Below, one piece after another: positions 46,495-57,575 of a stretch of DNA of 64,000 bases (within the stretch, counting starts at the first letter, position 1; the number at the start of each line of letters is the position of its first letter). Below the pieces are notes generated by a model. That model was not told where the DNA came from, made no database searches, and saw only the letters and a program-made list of their open reading frames with translations. The position numbers and the translations under genes were made by a program. This DNA is from Odontocerum albicorne (taxonomy: Eukaryota; Arthropoda; Insecta; Trichoptera; Odontoceridae), in contig OX463859.1 in the NCBI GenBank assembly GCA_949825065.1, positions 15,271,220-15,335,219 of the forward strand. Direction: 5' to 3'.

Positions 46495-46736
46495 TGTGAT
46501 AGTTCTTTCTAAACGAGTTGTTTCGGTTGTCGATCTGTCAACATATCTTTTGTTTTCCATTCATCTATAGAACACATTTGTTCAGACTGTGTTTCAAATG
46601 GTCAAATTTATCTGGAATATGACTGTTTAAAAAAAGATATTTTTTATGAAAGGTGTTTTATAGACCAATAGAAAACAAAAGACGTGTTAACAGATCGATA
46701 ACCGAAGTAATTGATGATCAGAAAGGACTTGTAGAC
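46495..46736. mobile_element. Foldback MITE, about 240 bp
   Basis: Imperfect arms of about 80 bp: left 46496-46578 (TTTCGGTTGTCGATCTGTCA, TCTTTTGTTTTCCATT) and right 46655-46735 (its complement, AGATCGATAACCGAAGTAAT). Ends and target site not resolved. Confidence 0.7.
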
Positions 46737-47323
46737 TTATGATTTATTAAGTGGTCAGTAAATTTGAACCAATTTTGTTTTTATAAATCTCTTAGCTTTA
46801 GTTATTATATTTTTATATATTATTAACCATTTGAAGTTTTATTTCTAAAGTTTTACATTATTTTAACTATATCCAAAAAAATGTCAATTTTATGAACGGA
46901 AGTTCTAGCCTTTTTATAGTAAATGTTGTGTTGATGACAATTCTTACATTTATTAAATTTTAACAAAGGTGTGTTTTAACTTTTTTTTTCAAATATAATT
47001 TTTAATGATAAACTATTTATTTGGAAATGGATTTCAAAAACTCATCATTTATACATTTAGATATACCTTGAATTTTATGTACGTAAAATAAACTATTTTT
47101 TTTCTTATTTATTGTAATATTTTTAAACTAATTTTGATTTTTCTGAGAATCATTGTTTAAAATAACCACAGTAAAACTTCTGTTTATTATTTTATATATT
47201 TATTTTTTGAAAAATTTAAGCCCTGTTTATGTTTGAAATTTATTCTCTTAGTTATTTTTAACTTTCCTTATTTTTTATATATTTACTAGATTCTTTTAAA
47301 AGTAAAAAAGGAGTTCTATTGTA

Positions 47324-48824
47324 TAGGGTGGCCCATGTTAGATTGTAGGATGTAAAAGATGTAACATATAACGTTTGATAATTGAAACCTTTTTATTATT
47401 TTTTTGTTAAAAAATATGTTACGTCAAAATAATTGACAGTTATAAAAAAAAACATTTTTAAATACCTCTTGGTTTTCTCTCTGGCATATTTGGGTTCTGT
47501 CATATTTTCCAGAACATTTTCCATGACTAAAAGCGATATTTTAAGTCGCCTTTTATTTTGGCCTGAATATTAAATTGGTTTTACGCATACATTTTTTAAA
47601 ATCAAGTCGCACCGATTGAACTTATTCAGTATATTTTCATTAAGCTGTATTGTGTTTGGTTCTCTTCATATATATCCCACAAGAAGTCGAGGGCCATCAA
47701 ATCTGGTTGACAGAGGAGGCCAAAGAAAATCTTCATATCTTTAAATTATTTTATCACTAAAATGATCACATAAAAGCTCCACGCAGTGGTCCTGTTGTGC
47801 ATTTTATTTTTGTCAAAACAGTAGACTTTTCAGTTGCATAAAAAATGCAATGATTTTATTTAATTTTTTAATTTAATACTTTCATGCAAATACATTTGGC
47901 GGATTTAGTGCTTTAAGGGGGTATTCTAGTCTAGAAATTTGAAAAAAACATTTTTTTTGCTTATTTTTAAAGTTTAGACCTTTAAAAATATGTTCTCAAA
48001 AGAAAATTTTAAAATTCTTAATATTTACGAAGTTATAGCTATAAATGAGGCAGGAATTACGCCGCACCGGTATGACTCCCTTACAATAATCTCAAAATTT
48101 TAAACGCGTTTTTAAATAATTTTAAACACGTTTTTCTCGAAACTACTTTTTTCGACCCAGTCGACATAAAATCTCAAGTTCTATCCAACCGATTGCCTTC
48201 AAATTTAGTATGATACTTTGATAAATGTTTTTATATCGTGCCTACCTTGGAAAATTCAAAACATTTTTTTTTACTATTTTAAAAAATTTTAAATATTGAA
48301 AGAATAAGGTAAAAAAATGGAAATTTTTTTCAGACAGCCGCCATTTTACGAACTTTTTTCTCTTTGGTACCAACTATAACGACGTTATTTCTTATCAAGA
48401 AACTGTGTATGATTGTATGATTTTTGTTTCAAGTTTACGAAAGGGCTTCAATCATGTCGACCAGCTCACCCCCTTTTTTTTACGACAAGATATAACGTTA
48501 GGTAACATCTTGAATTAAATTTTTTTTTGTACATTCTCAAATCATCAATAAACAAACTGTAAAAAAATGAATGGCAAAAATGTTTTTAGTTATTTTTATT
48601 AAGTCTTAAAAAACGCCCGAAATTAGTAGAATACCCCCCTTAAAGCAACTTGTCAATCAACCAACTTTTGTTTCATAATTATTATTGGTATCCATGACCG
48701 TGTCTTTAACTTAGACAATATTTGACCTGCTATTTTAAATTTTTCCATGTGTTGTGCTTAATAATTTCGAAAGATAAAAATAAAAAAAAATGTTTTTCAA
48801 ATTACTCTGTCTTGGGCCATCCTC
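47324..48824. mobile_element. TA-flanked element, about 1.5 kb, interrupted by a TTAA element
   Basis: Ends TAGGGTGGCCCATG and, reversed, GAGGATGGCCCAAG, each preceded by TA. No intact ORF. It contains the 47917-48639 element, which removes to leave about 775 bp. Confidence 0.55.
47917..48639. mobile_element. TTAA-flanked element (723 bp) nested in 47324-48824
   Basis: TTAA at 47913-47916 and 48640-48643. Ends GGGGGTATTCTAGTCTAG and, reversed, GGGGGGTATTCTACTAATTT. No transposase seen, so non-autonomous. Confidence 0.75.
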
Positions 48825-49524
48825 TATAATCAATCGAGTGCATTTGTGTTCTCTAAAAATTGAAGTTTATATATTTGTCATTGTTTATGAAGCTTATATT
48901 TCATAGTATTACGGTAGCAATAAACACTTGTCTTACCTGATCTGGTTTCATTTTTCAGAGTAAAAAAATTTAGTAACGAAAATTGGGCAAAAAATGACAT
49001 GTCCTTAAGATGCATACCTATTAGGTTATTCATATGTTTATTGCAAATCTCATTCATTGTAAATAAAATAAAGAAATGTTTATATTCTAACTAAAAAAGT
49101 GTTTTAAATGTAAAAATTTTTTTAGATAGCTAATATGTAACTTATTATGCTTGCATATCACTGAGGCAAGACTGCGCATTGGTACCCAAAGATAATCAAT
49201 TCTACATAAGATATATTTAGAATATAAAATATATTGAAGTTACTGATTAAAGTATACAGAGAAATCTTTTTAACTTGTTTTTCTGTTAATTAAGTATTAT
49301 AATATTTTATAAATCCTGAATAATACCCATAGTAATTGTGAATTGTTTTGGTATTTGAGAAGTGTACCTTTTACAAAGTTGAGTTAAGAATGTCAGACTT
49401 GATTAAAACGTTCATTGCTGAATAATTTCTTTAAAAAATTTACCCTCTTAAAATTCTTAGTTAAAAGTTTAGATCAAGTATAATTCATTGTCATATACCC
49501 TTCGTCGTTGCTTGTCCTCGTAGT

Positions 49525-49865
49525 CGAGGATCTCCTCGCCATTCCAACGTCAATTCAGTTGGAAAGTGAAGCTGTGCCGTGATGTTTTTTTTAAAGTGGG
49601 CTCTTGCACACCGGCAAACTCACTGACCATTCCATAGTACTGGATCCAATGGCACACAGAAGTGAGACGATCGGAACACACCAGTAGGTTTTTTTTCTTG
49701 GAAGAATAGATATGACCGCCGTCATAAGTCATCTTTATACCCTCGAATATTAGGCGAAAAAAATACCTATGTCATTTGAGAGGAGTAGCACAGCGCGGGG
49801 TAGAACCGACGACCTTCCGCACTGAAGTCCAGTGCGCTGGCCACTGCTTGGCCATGCACCTCACA
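49525..49865 (-). mobile_element. Second SINE family (S2), - copy
   Basis: Reverse complement of the 39.1-kb element: head at the right (GGTGCATGGCCAAGCAGTGG on the - strand), ACTTCAGTGCGGAAGGTCGT, and body with GTGTGCCATTGGATCCAGTA. Confidence 0.65.
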
Positions 49866-50108
49866 CCCTTACCCTTATCACTCCAGGCAAACCTGTTTTT
49901 GAATCTATTCAAAGAAATTTGGAATAGGACTGCAATAGACGTTAAACATTCACTTAAAGTTTTTATAATGGCTGTAGGTTTTTACAAGGTAATAATTTAT
50001 TTTGAAATCAGGGGGAGGATTAAAAAAGTGGGCAATTTTTTAGATTCTCAAAAAAAAAGTAAAAAACTGACAGTGGGTATAATTTCATTGTCATATATCC
50101 TCATATAC

Positions 50109-50328
50109 CAGGGGCACCCAACTAGTCGATTGAAATCTACCAATCGATCACAGCATGCTTTTAATTAGATCTTTACTTTTTCTTCCATTGCATATATAAT
50201 TTTTTTCATAATAAATATTCAATTATTATAACTGATTATTATTTGTATTTTTTCTTGTACATTGGTAGATCGCGATGTTGGCCTTCTAAAAAAGTAGCTC
50301 ACTTGTATAAAAAGGTTGGGCTGCCCTG
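50109..50328. mobile_element. hAT-like MITE (220 bp)
   Basis: Ends CAGGGGCACCCAACTAGTCG and GGTTGGGCTGCCCTG are complementary. Flanks TCATATAC and TTAAAAAC agree at five of eight bases, so the duplication is weak. Confidence 0.55.
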
Positions 50329-50860
50329 TTAAAAACCCTGTCTGTACCATAAGGCTACTTCGTACTCACTTGGTTTTGAAACCATCTAAAGAAATTCAGA
50401 ATATAACGACAATGGGTGTTTTGACCACCCAGCAAAACTATATGAATGTCTATAGGGATTTTCAGCACTGAACATGTTAAATTCAGATATCTTGGTGATA
50501 GAACATTAAAGTCAATTCAAAATACTAACCGAGTTAACAAGTGGAAAGTGGAATTTTCAATATTAATTCAAAATACTTGGTGATCTGTGTCTTGAAAGTT
50601 TAAGTCCTTAAGCTTTAAAAATAAAAATTAATAACTCGGCGTTAGTCTTATTGAAGTGATGAATGAATAGGTTTGGACGAATTTACTGTTTATAAATAAT
50701 ATATTCAGTGTTTTATGCAAGTCCTAAACCAAGTTATAAATATTATTTATGGTTGTTTTTAAATAGATTAATACAAATTTACTACCAACAAGTATTAAAT
50801 ATTTAAGAAATACAACACCATTTAGATATTTATAATTTATTTATAAAAAAAATTGATGTA

Positions 50861-51136
50861 CAGTGGAACTTCGGTTTTCGAACTTAATCCGTTCCACAAG
50901 GCTGTTTGTAAACTTAATTAATTTTTCCCAAAAGAATTAATGTAGATTAGATTAATTCACGGCATCGCAGATAATGCGGCAACACAATAGATTATATAAA
51001 TGAAAATTTTATTGCGTTTTATCTGTACTGAGGAGAGCTGATGGCCTAAACTAGACATGGCATAGTCATTAAAAATGCACATTCGAGAACTGAATCAATA
51101 TGATATGAGAGACGTTCAAGAACCGAAGTTCCACTG
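50861..51136. mobile_element. Pogo/Tigger-like MITE (276 bp)
   Basis: Ends CAGTGGAACTTCGGTTTTCG and AACCGAAGTTCCACTG (complementary), TA on both sides. The CAGTGGAA start and TA site are as in pogo-group elements. Confidence 0.8.
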
Positions 51137-51360
51137 TATATCTAATTTATCAACAAAGTAATGTCAACTTAAATTAAATATATTAAAGCAGATACAATAT
51201 GTACATACCATCCCACCAATCAAAATGGAAGAAATTTTATGTACAAAACATAAAAGTATGACACGAATACATCAAAAATAAAAATTACAATTGCACTTTT
51301 TAATTAAAAACTACATTAAATTTACCACGATTAATCTAATATTAAATATACATAGTATGT

Positions 51361-51579
51361 GGGACAGGAATGTATGTGGACTGATGCATGCTGATGACAC
51401 ATCAGTGGGGAATGAACATTAACTACAGCACATGGGACAGGAATGTATGTGGACTGATGCATGCTGATGACACATCAGTGGGGAATGAACATTAACTACA
51501 GCACATGGGACAGGAATGTATGTGGACTGATGCATGCTGATGACACATCAGTGGGGAATGAACATTAACTACAGCACAT
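51361..51579 (+). repeat. Tandem repeat, 73-bp unit, 3 copies
   Basis: GGGACAGGAATGTATGTGGA to AACTACAGCACAT at 51361, 51434 and 51507. Copies are identical by eye, so the expansion is recent. Confidence 0.93.
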
Positions 51580-51969
51580 TATGATAAATTAATTGTATGT
51601 GAAATGTGAATAAAAAGCCTTGAGAATAAATATTGTAAAATCTATAGTCATGGTAACTTAAAAGGGTGAAATGAAAAATAGTTACGAGTTGGTTGACTTT
51701 TTCCTTAGAAACAACTTAGAAAAGATTTCTTTGTAATAAATATTCTTATTAATTATACTTGATAATGTATGTTGTGATAATTAGTAGTTTTAAATTCATT
51801 ATAATATGTATTAGAGTTTAGTCTTGAATAATTTTAATATATTCACTTTTACTAGTGTAGCTGTTACTGATAGAAATTCTTTATTAACCTCGTGGGACAA
51901 AACTATAAATCCATGTTTGAATATTTTATTCACTGAGATTGAAGCAATGTTTTGTTTTTAATTAAAGTG

Positions 51970-52040
51970 ATAACCTCTGTGGCTTAGTTGGTAAGGCGCT
52001 CTGTCTTCTGACACGGGATTAGCGGGTTTCATTCCCATTT
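51970..52040 (+). mobile_element. tRNA-derived SINE head (family S1), fused to a LINE tail
   Basis: AACCTCTGTGGCTTAGTTGG (A-box) and AGCGGGTTTCATTCCC (B-box) end abruptly near 52040, where LINE family C 3' sequence begins. Confidence 0.65.
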
Positions 52041-52054
52041 TTTTTGTCATTAAT

Positions 52055-52275
52055 ATGTTCAAAGATCGAGCCAAATGGTGTAATATTGTACTTGTCAGGG
52101 GCAAAATTGAGAAAAAAGACATATATTCGTATAAGCTACATATGTAGACATTGAAGCTCCATGCCCTCTATGCAACAGAATATGCCTATCACAAATTGAT
52201 TTTCATAGTCATCTCCGGTGGCATCAATGATAATTACCCTAATCTCTCATTTTGTATTGTGCCTTCAAGGGTAAT
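52055..52275 (+). mobile_element. LINE family C 3' end
   Basis: GATCGAGCCAAATGGTGTAA, AAGCTCCATGCCCTCTATGC, TCCGGTGGCATCAATGATAA and TTGTATTGTGCC match 61325-61510. Confidence 0.65.
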
Positions 52276-52931
52276 GGGCATTCTTTTAATTCAATATGTT
52301 TCAAATCATATCTTATGATATAAAATTAAGTCATTGCTTTGGGGCTGCAATTTTCAAATCGGTCTGAAATGTAAGGGGACAACAGCAGATTAAACCCGTT
52401 GATTGTTTTGGAATTTTGATCTTCTTGCTATCGGATTTTTCGTTTTCATTTAACAAGACTGTGTTTGTGTAAGTGCAATAGCTTACATATATAAAATCAG
52501 TACATACACAGGCCTCTTTCACGTAAAGAATGATTTTCATCTTACAATATATGATTGTTACCTTATTCGATCAGCCTTTCACAGCATAAGGGTATACTAT
52601 ATTAGTGTTGCCTTTGTAAGGGAAAAAGCATTAATTACATTCAAGTCTAAAAGAGAGTTACATACGAGTATATCATCAGATTCAATTTCAAATTTTCAAT
52701 CATTATTATACAACAAACCACCAAGGTCATGTTTCTTTCAAGAAAAACATCATAAAAGTATACAGTAAACCCTTCCATTTATGCTAATTCACTTGAACGC
52801 GATATATTCGGTTTGAAATTAAAAATTTATAATAATGACTTACAATAAACAATAAATTGGCTTATAAATCAATATTTGTATAATTACTTTATGAGTGACA
52901 ACAGTAACAATGGAAGAATCATCAGTGAGAG

Positions 52932-53337
52932 TGATTTTATATTTTCTTCTTCATGTGCCGTGGCCAGTCCTTTCCCTTTCGCAGTACAGAATAACTCCTC
53001 AACTGTCTCAATACTTGTCCATTCGTGAATGTTGCTTAACAGGACATTTTGAATAGGTACAGTGAATTGATTTTATATTTTCTTCTTCATGTGCCGTGGC
53101 CAGTCCCTTCCCTTTCGCAGTACAGAATAACTCCTCAACTGTCTCAATACTTGTCCATTCGTGAATGTTGCTTAACAAGACATTTTGAATAGGTACAGTG
53201 AATTGATTTTATATTTTCTTCTTCATGTGCCGTGGCCAGTCCCTTTCGCAGTACAGAATAACTCCTCAGCTGTCTCAATACTTGTCAATTCGTGAATGTT
53301 GCTTAACAAGACATTTTGAATAGGTACAGTGAATTGT
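52932..53337 (+). repeat. Tandem repeat, about 137-bp unit, 3 copies
   Basis: GATTTTATATTTTCTTCTTC through GAATAGGTACAGTGAATT at 52932, 53069 and 53205. The third copy lacks a few bases after CCAGTCCC. Confidence 0.92.
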
Positions 53338-53387
53338 TTTTTTATAATTCTTTTTCTCATAGCTCTCATCAAAGTTTGTGTTAGTTA

Positions 53388-53545
53388 TCTTCTTTTTCAT
53401 CATGTGCTCAATGCTTAGTGTCGTAGTCTTATGTCGTGGCTATATCTGGAACGTAGTCCACCATCTGTCTTCATCCTTCCTGGTCCTGGTCCATGTTGAA
53501 TGCAGCGTTTAAAGAGGATCCTGTTAAGTTCTATATTTGGCTCAC
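53388..53545 (-). mobile_element. LINE 3' end copy (family G)
   Basis: CTTCTTTTTCATCATGTGCT, TATATCTGGAACGTAG and CCATGTTGAATGCAGCGTTT. Same block as 16.1 and 19.3 kb. Confidence 0.45.
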
Positions 53546-53599
53546 TTTCCTCTTGCTCATTAACCCTCGACTGTTCTTGTGGTTACCAGTAATTAGTTA

Positions 53600-54540
53600 T
53601 CAGTAATTAATTTATGATTTAAAAAAAATATAATTAAAACTTTTTTAACCAAGTTAGAATAGAATATCATGCAATATGTAAAAGATATCACCTAATATAA
53701 AATACATAGCGTCCAGCGGCTCCATTTATATGTATTCATTTACACGCTGTTTTTCTGGAACCACTTTAACTGTGTAAATGGTAGGATTTCTGTACTATAA
53801 TATTATACTTCTATGCTTTTAGTACTTGCTTGAAACAAAAAAGTAGTTACTGGATGATTTAATTATGAACGCCGCGCCTCATCAACACTAAGCGCCCTTA
53901 CAAACCGATATTTTAAAATCATGTAGAAATGCAAGTTTCATTTAAAAATCAATGTTGATTGATTTTCCTCAATATTTTGTTATCTGCAGTTACTGTGTTT
54001 TTCCTTATGCCAAATTATCATAGTGTATTTTGTTGTTCAAAACTCCTGCCTTTTAAAAATACATGTCATAACTCGAAGTAAATTATGATTAATTAAAAGG
54101 GGCAATCAATAAATGATACAGTTAAAACATTCACAATCAATTACAAAAATTATTACAATAAATAGTAATTAACCAATCCTTGGTTTAACCATTTATGAAT
54201 ATGATTTTTTAGAATAGATATGAAAATTATTAGACTTGTGTGTAGTCCATTTTGAAACTTGTTTTTTTTTGTCAATATTTAGGTAATAATTAGTCTTGCT
54301 TTTTCATTTTATTTAGCTGTTCACATATTGCAATTTTTTCTCCGTCCATTCTATCAATTAATTATTAACTTTTTATCTATGCCGCCATTTAGTGATCTAA
54401 GTCACTTCATGGGCATATCTTATTGATTGTATATGGTTGTCTCGAAAGCAGTTTTATATTTCTCGGATAGATGTTGCTGGGACAAAATTTTTATTACTAA
54501 CTCATTCCAAACGTGCTGAAGGTATACTAAATGAGAGAAG
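53600..54540. other. Intergenic, no gene seen
   Basis: AT-rich, no element or ORF I can support. Confidence 0.4.
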
Positions 54541-54549
54541 AATTATTAT

Positions 54550-55330
54550 TGAGTGGCTTTTTGGCATCATTTTGAAGATGGAACAAAAGTTGTATTTTCT
54601 GTGCTTTTTTATTACTACAAAGGAAAAATTGCGACACAAAGCCAAAAAATGATGTGTACAGTGTATTGTGATGATGCAGTAAGATGTCAAATGTGGTTTA
54701 AAATATTCCATAATGGTGACACGACATTTGAAGATGGTGCCTGTCTGAAAGTCCGATTACCTCTGATCAGTGGTGGCCGGTCCCGAGGTGCGCTGGCGCT
54801 CCGAACCGGAGAAGCAATTCGCAATATAGAGAAATAGTCTTACGGTTTACTGTATGTCTCTGTCTGCCCTATATGAATCTGCATTTCCGTCCGGTGCATA
54901 TTCGAGATCGCTCCAGTATGAGTTTGGCAAACTTGGTCGGTCAATTTGAAAGGAATATTTTTTTGAATTATCACTTGAATAAAAATACTCGTATTATTTG
55001 TCAGTATTCTTATACATATTTAATCTATACAAATATTTAACATTTTTGGAAGTCATGTTTGCGAACGTATAATTTAATTATTGCGAATTATTTCTCCGGC
55101 TCAGCGCACCAACGCACCTCGAGACCAGCCGCCGCTGCCTCTGATGTCGACCAAATCAAAGCTTTAATAAAAAATAACCAGCGTTCTATGGCGTGAGATA
55201 CTGTAAATACCAAAAACCACTGTTCACGAGCATTTGATGAGTAGTAAATACCAAAAACCACTGTTCACGAGCATTTGGCCCAGAAATATGAGAATACTTT
55301 CTGGACCAACTAATAGAATCTCTCAAAAAG
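54550..55330 (+). mobile_element. Decayed mariner transposase, split by a hAT MITE
   Basis: The + strand reads a KGKIATQSQKMMCTVYCDDA and CQMWFKIFHNGDTTFEDGA region (mariner N-terminal HTH). After the hAT insert it resumes as DVDQIKALIKNNQRSMA and EIL.IPKTTVHEHL. A 40-bp tandem duplication (TAAATACCAAAAACCACTGT, TCACGAGCATTTG) lies at 55203-55276. Catalytic domain and terminal repeats not seen. Confidence 0.7.
54768..55137. mobile_element. hAT MITE (370 bp) with perfect 8-bp target duplication
   Basis: Left end CAGTGGTGGCCGGTCCCGAG, right end CTCGAGACCAGCCGCCGCTG, complementary with mismatches over about 60 bp. Both sides are flanked by CCTCTGAT (54760-54767 and 55138-55145). No hAT transposase. 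Confidence 0.92.
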
Positions 55331-55420
55331 GTTTCAATGTTCTCAGTTCCATATTGTCATTGTATCAGGTTTTTATTGTGTTATATGTGCAGCGATGTCT
55401 GCTTAAGATGTTTTCCCGTA

Positions 55421-55571
55421 CAGTAGACTCAATTATCCAGAGTTGCATTAACTGGGGCAGTAAAAATTTTCAAACTTTTTAAAACATTTTAAATAATATT
55501 TTGGAATTTTTTACTGCCCCGGTTAATTTGAAACCCGGTCAATGCGGCCCCAGATAATCGAAAGTCTACTG
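55421..55571. mobile_element. Pogo/Tigger-like MITE (151 bp)
   Basis: Ends CAGTAGACTCAATTATCCAG and TAATCGAAAGTCTACTG, inner GGGGCAG / CTGCCCC, TA on both sides. A diverged left end of the same kind (GTAGACTCGGTTATTCAGGG) is at 36977. Confidence 0.8.
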
Positions 55572-55825
55572 TATTTTTTACTCTGAAAAAGTCTTTATAC
55601 ACCTCAAATAGCATGCTATTATGAATTTTATCACTTAAGTACTTTTAAGAAGCTGTTGTAAAACATTTTAAAAGGGTTTCACTGCAATAAAAATTGTATT
55701 TGACATATATTGTTTTTCTAAAATATATATTAGAAGAAAATAAAAAATATAAATGTCTTGGTTTATAAACTTTCTTTGTTTTAATTCACACACCCTGTGT
55801 TTCACCATTTTGTATCATCAATATT

Positions 55826-55965
55826 GACGATCTCCGTATTCTAGTTGGTAAGAGTCCTGACTTCCAACCCGGGAGTTTTGGGTTCGATTCCTGTTGGAAC
55901 CCAGATTTTTTAAAATAAAAAGAATTCCAGTCTAGATTTTACTTCGAGCTTAAGGAAAATCTTGA
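55826..55965 (+). mobile_element. tRNA-derived SINE (family S1)
   Basis: GATCTCCGTATTCTAGTTGG (A-box), GGGTTCGATTCCTG (B-box), GGAACCCAGATTTTTT and GAATTCCAGTCTAGATTTTA. Confidence 0.78.
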
Positions 55966-56189
55966 AAAAATAATAATAATGGATTGATTTATATTTTTCA
56001 TATTTTATATGTTCCATCAGGAACATAGGGATGCCATAAAACACCTCCATCCAAGTCAGTCCACAGCTTCATGTTCGGCCAAAACTGCAAATCTCTCTGT
56101 TGTAATGCTGGTATATAGTGTAGGATGGGTGGCTGGACTATTATTTTTAATACACTACAAAAGTAGTTTTTCAGAAAAAAAATTTACTA

Positions 56190-57044
56190 TACTCAAGAAA
56201 ATGTAGGATGGTCCCTGTGACGTTTGAAATGTCATGTCTCAAAGGGATGGGGTAAAATCGTATTTTTTTACAAATCGAATGGTTTTTTATAAATGGAATT
56301 TTTTTTTTCTAAACTGATGTTTTAATTCCTAATTTTCATTATACTGACTTTCTAATGTATTGTATGATTTGTATCTATCTTTAACCTGTACACCGCGTTA
56401 AAAATCAAATTCCACGAATCCTGTGCGCGGCACAATTTCGGCGTTTTTTAATTTCTAAGTTTAAACGCGTATTTTGTTTAGAACCACTGATATTTGATTA
56501 CACCACCAAGGAAACATGACATTCAAGTAATTTTCTGATAATAAATAATAGTCATTACTCTTAAGGAGACTCATTAAATAAAGGAGATAAACTTAACATT
56601 ACGTAAAATACACAAAGGAATGCTACAGATCAGATCACAGGTGTTTGTGCTTCCCGCGAGGAACACGTTAAATAGGCCAAGATCCACTATGAATTAATAC
56701 TAATTACGAACATTTAATTTTAGGTATAAAAAAATCGAAAATCCAATTATCATATACCCAATCTCTAGCCAATACGGACTGATGTAGTGTCTTTTGATAA
56801 ACTTCACCAAATATTATTTGATTTTAACAAACTGTCACATTTTTGCTAATTTGTAACAAGATGTATTAATTCGTCATTATTGTTAGTTTTATGTAATGTA
56901 TTTACCTAAATAACTTGCTATTTATTAGAATCGAGGCTTATATTTAAGTTGATAAAATAATTAAAATTACTGAACGTCGTTACAAGGTTGTATTGGGGCA
57001 AATTTGTGAATTGTCACAGGGACCATGCTACATTTTCTCTAGTA
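56190..57044. mobile_element. 855-bp TA-flanked element related to the 215-bp MITEs
   Basis: Ends TACT(C/A).(A)GAAAATGTAG, GATGGTCCCTGTGAC (left) and the reverse at right, with TA flanks. From about 56885 to 57010 it carries the core of the 215-bp MITE (TTTACCTAAATAACTTGCTA, GTTACAAGGTTGTATTGGGG). Outer ends differ from those MITEs. No ORF. Confidence 0.7.
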
Positions 57045-57049
57045 TACCT

Positions 57050-57570
57050 ATGTAAATTTTGGTTTTAATTAAATTTTGATGTATTTTTTGTATAATTTAT
57101 ACAAGGTAACGCTGATTAGTTCCGAACTATTGAAATACGAGCTGACAATCCCAAACAATGTTTTGAGGTCAAATATCTTTCTTCTATCTGATAAGGTTGT
57201 AAGTCTCATAACTTTCAACAACATATAGCCCTACTTAGTTTTTGAGATCTATAGTTTAAAGTTGACAAATTCCAAAAACCTCCACTGTACGTATTCAATT
57301 TTACCAACATGGACATCATAGTGGGGTGACCATATTACTAAATTGATAAAATGTGAGCTAATGAGCAAAAAGTATGTGTGTGTTCAACTGTACAATTAAC
57401 TATATGGTATACTATATTAGTCATTGGTTGCACCTTATACTTCGTTTATTCATTGCTTCCGTTTGGCATTGCCTCGTCAATCTTATCAGCTTCTACTTGA
57501 CAATAAAACGGGTGAAATGACAATTTCATTACTAAAATTTATTTATTATTTATTCTTATAACTTTATTTA
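57050..57570. other. Intergenic / 3' flank of the Knickkopf-like gene
   Basis: No element recognised. Confidence 0.4.
57562..57567 (-). terminator. Poly(A) signal candidate of the Knickkopf-like gene
   Basis: TTTATT on the + strand (AATAAA on the - strand) lies about 10 bases beyond the stop; another lies about 25 bases further on. The short 3' UTR makes the second more credible as the working signal. Confidence 0.35.
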
Positions 57571-57575
57571 ATTTC

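Noticed and set aside
49776..50168. 130-residue + strand ORF
   Set aside because: It overlaps the S2 SINE and a hAT-like MITE end; no domain recognised.
52763..54855. Pogo-like element bounded by CAGTAAACC words
   Set aside because: The right-hand word lies inside the hAT MITE at 54768-55137, so the pair is coincidental.
11581..55900. True tRNA genes at the A/B-box matches
   Set aside because: The tRNA-like heads do not fold into complete cloverleafs by eye and continue into a shared SINE body.
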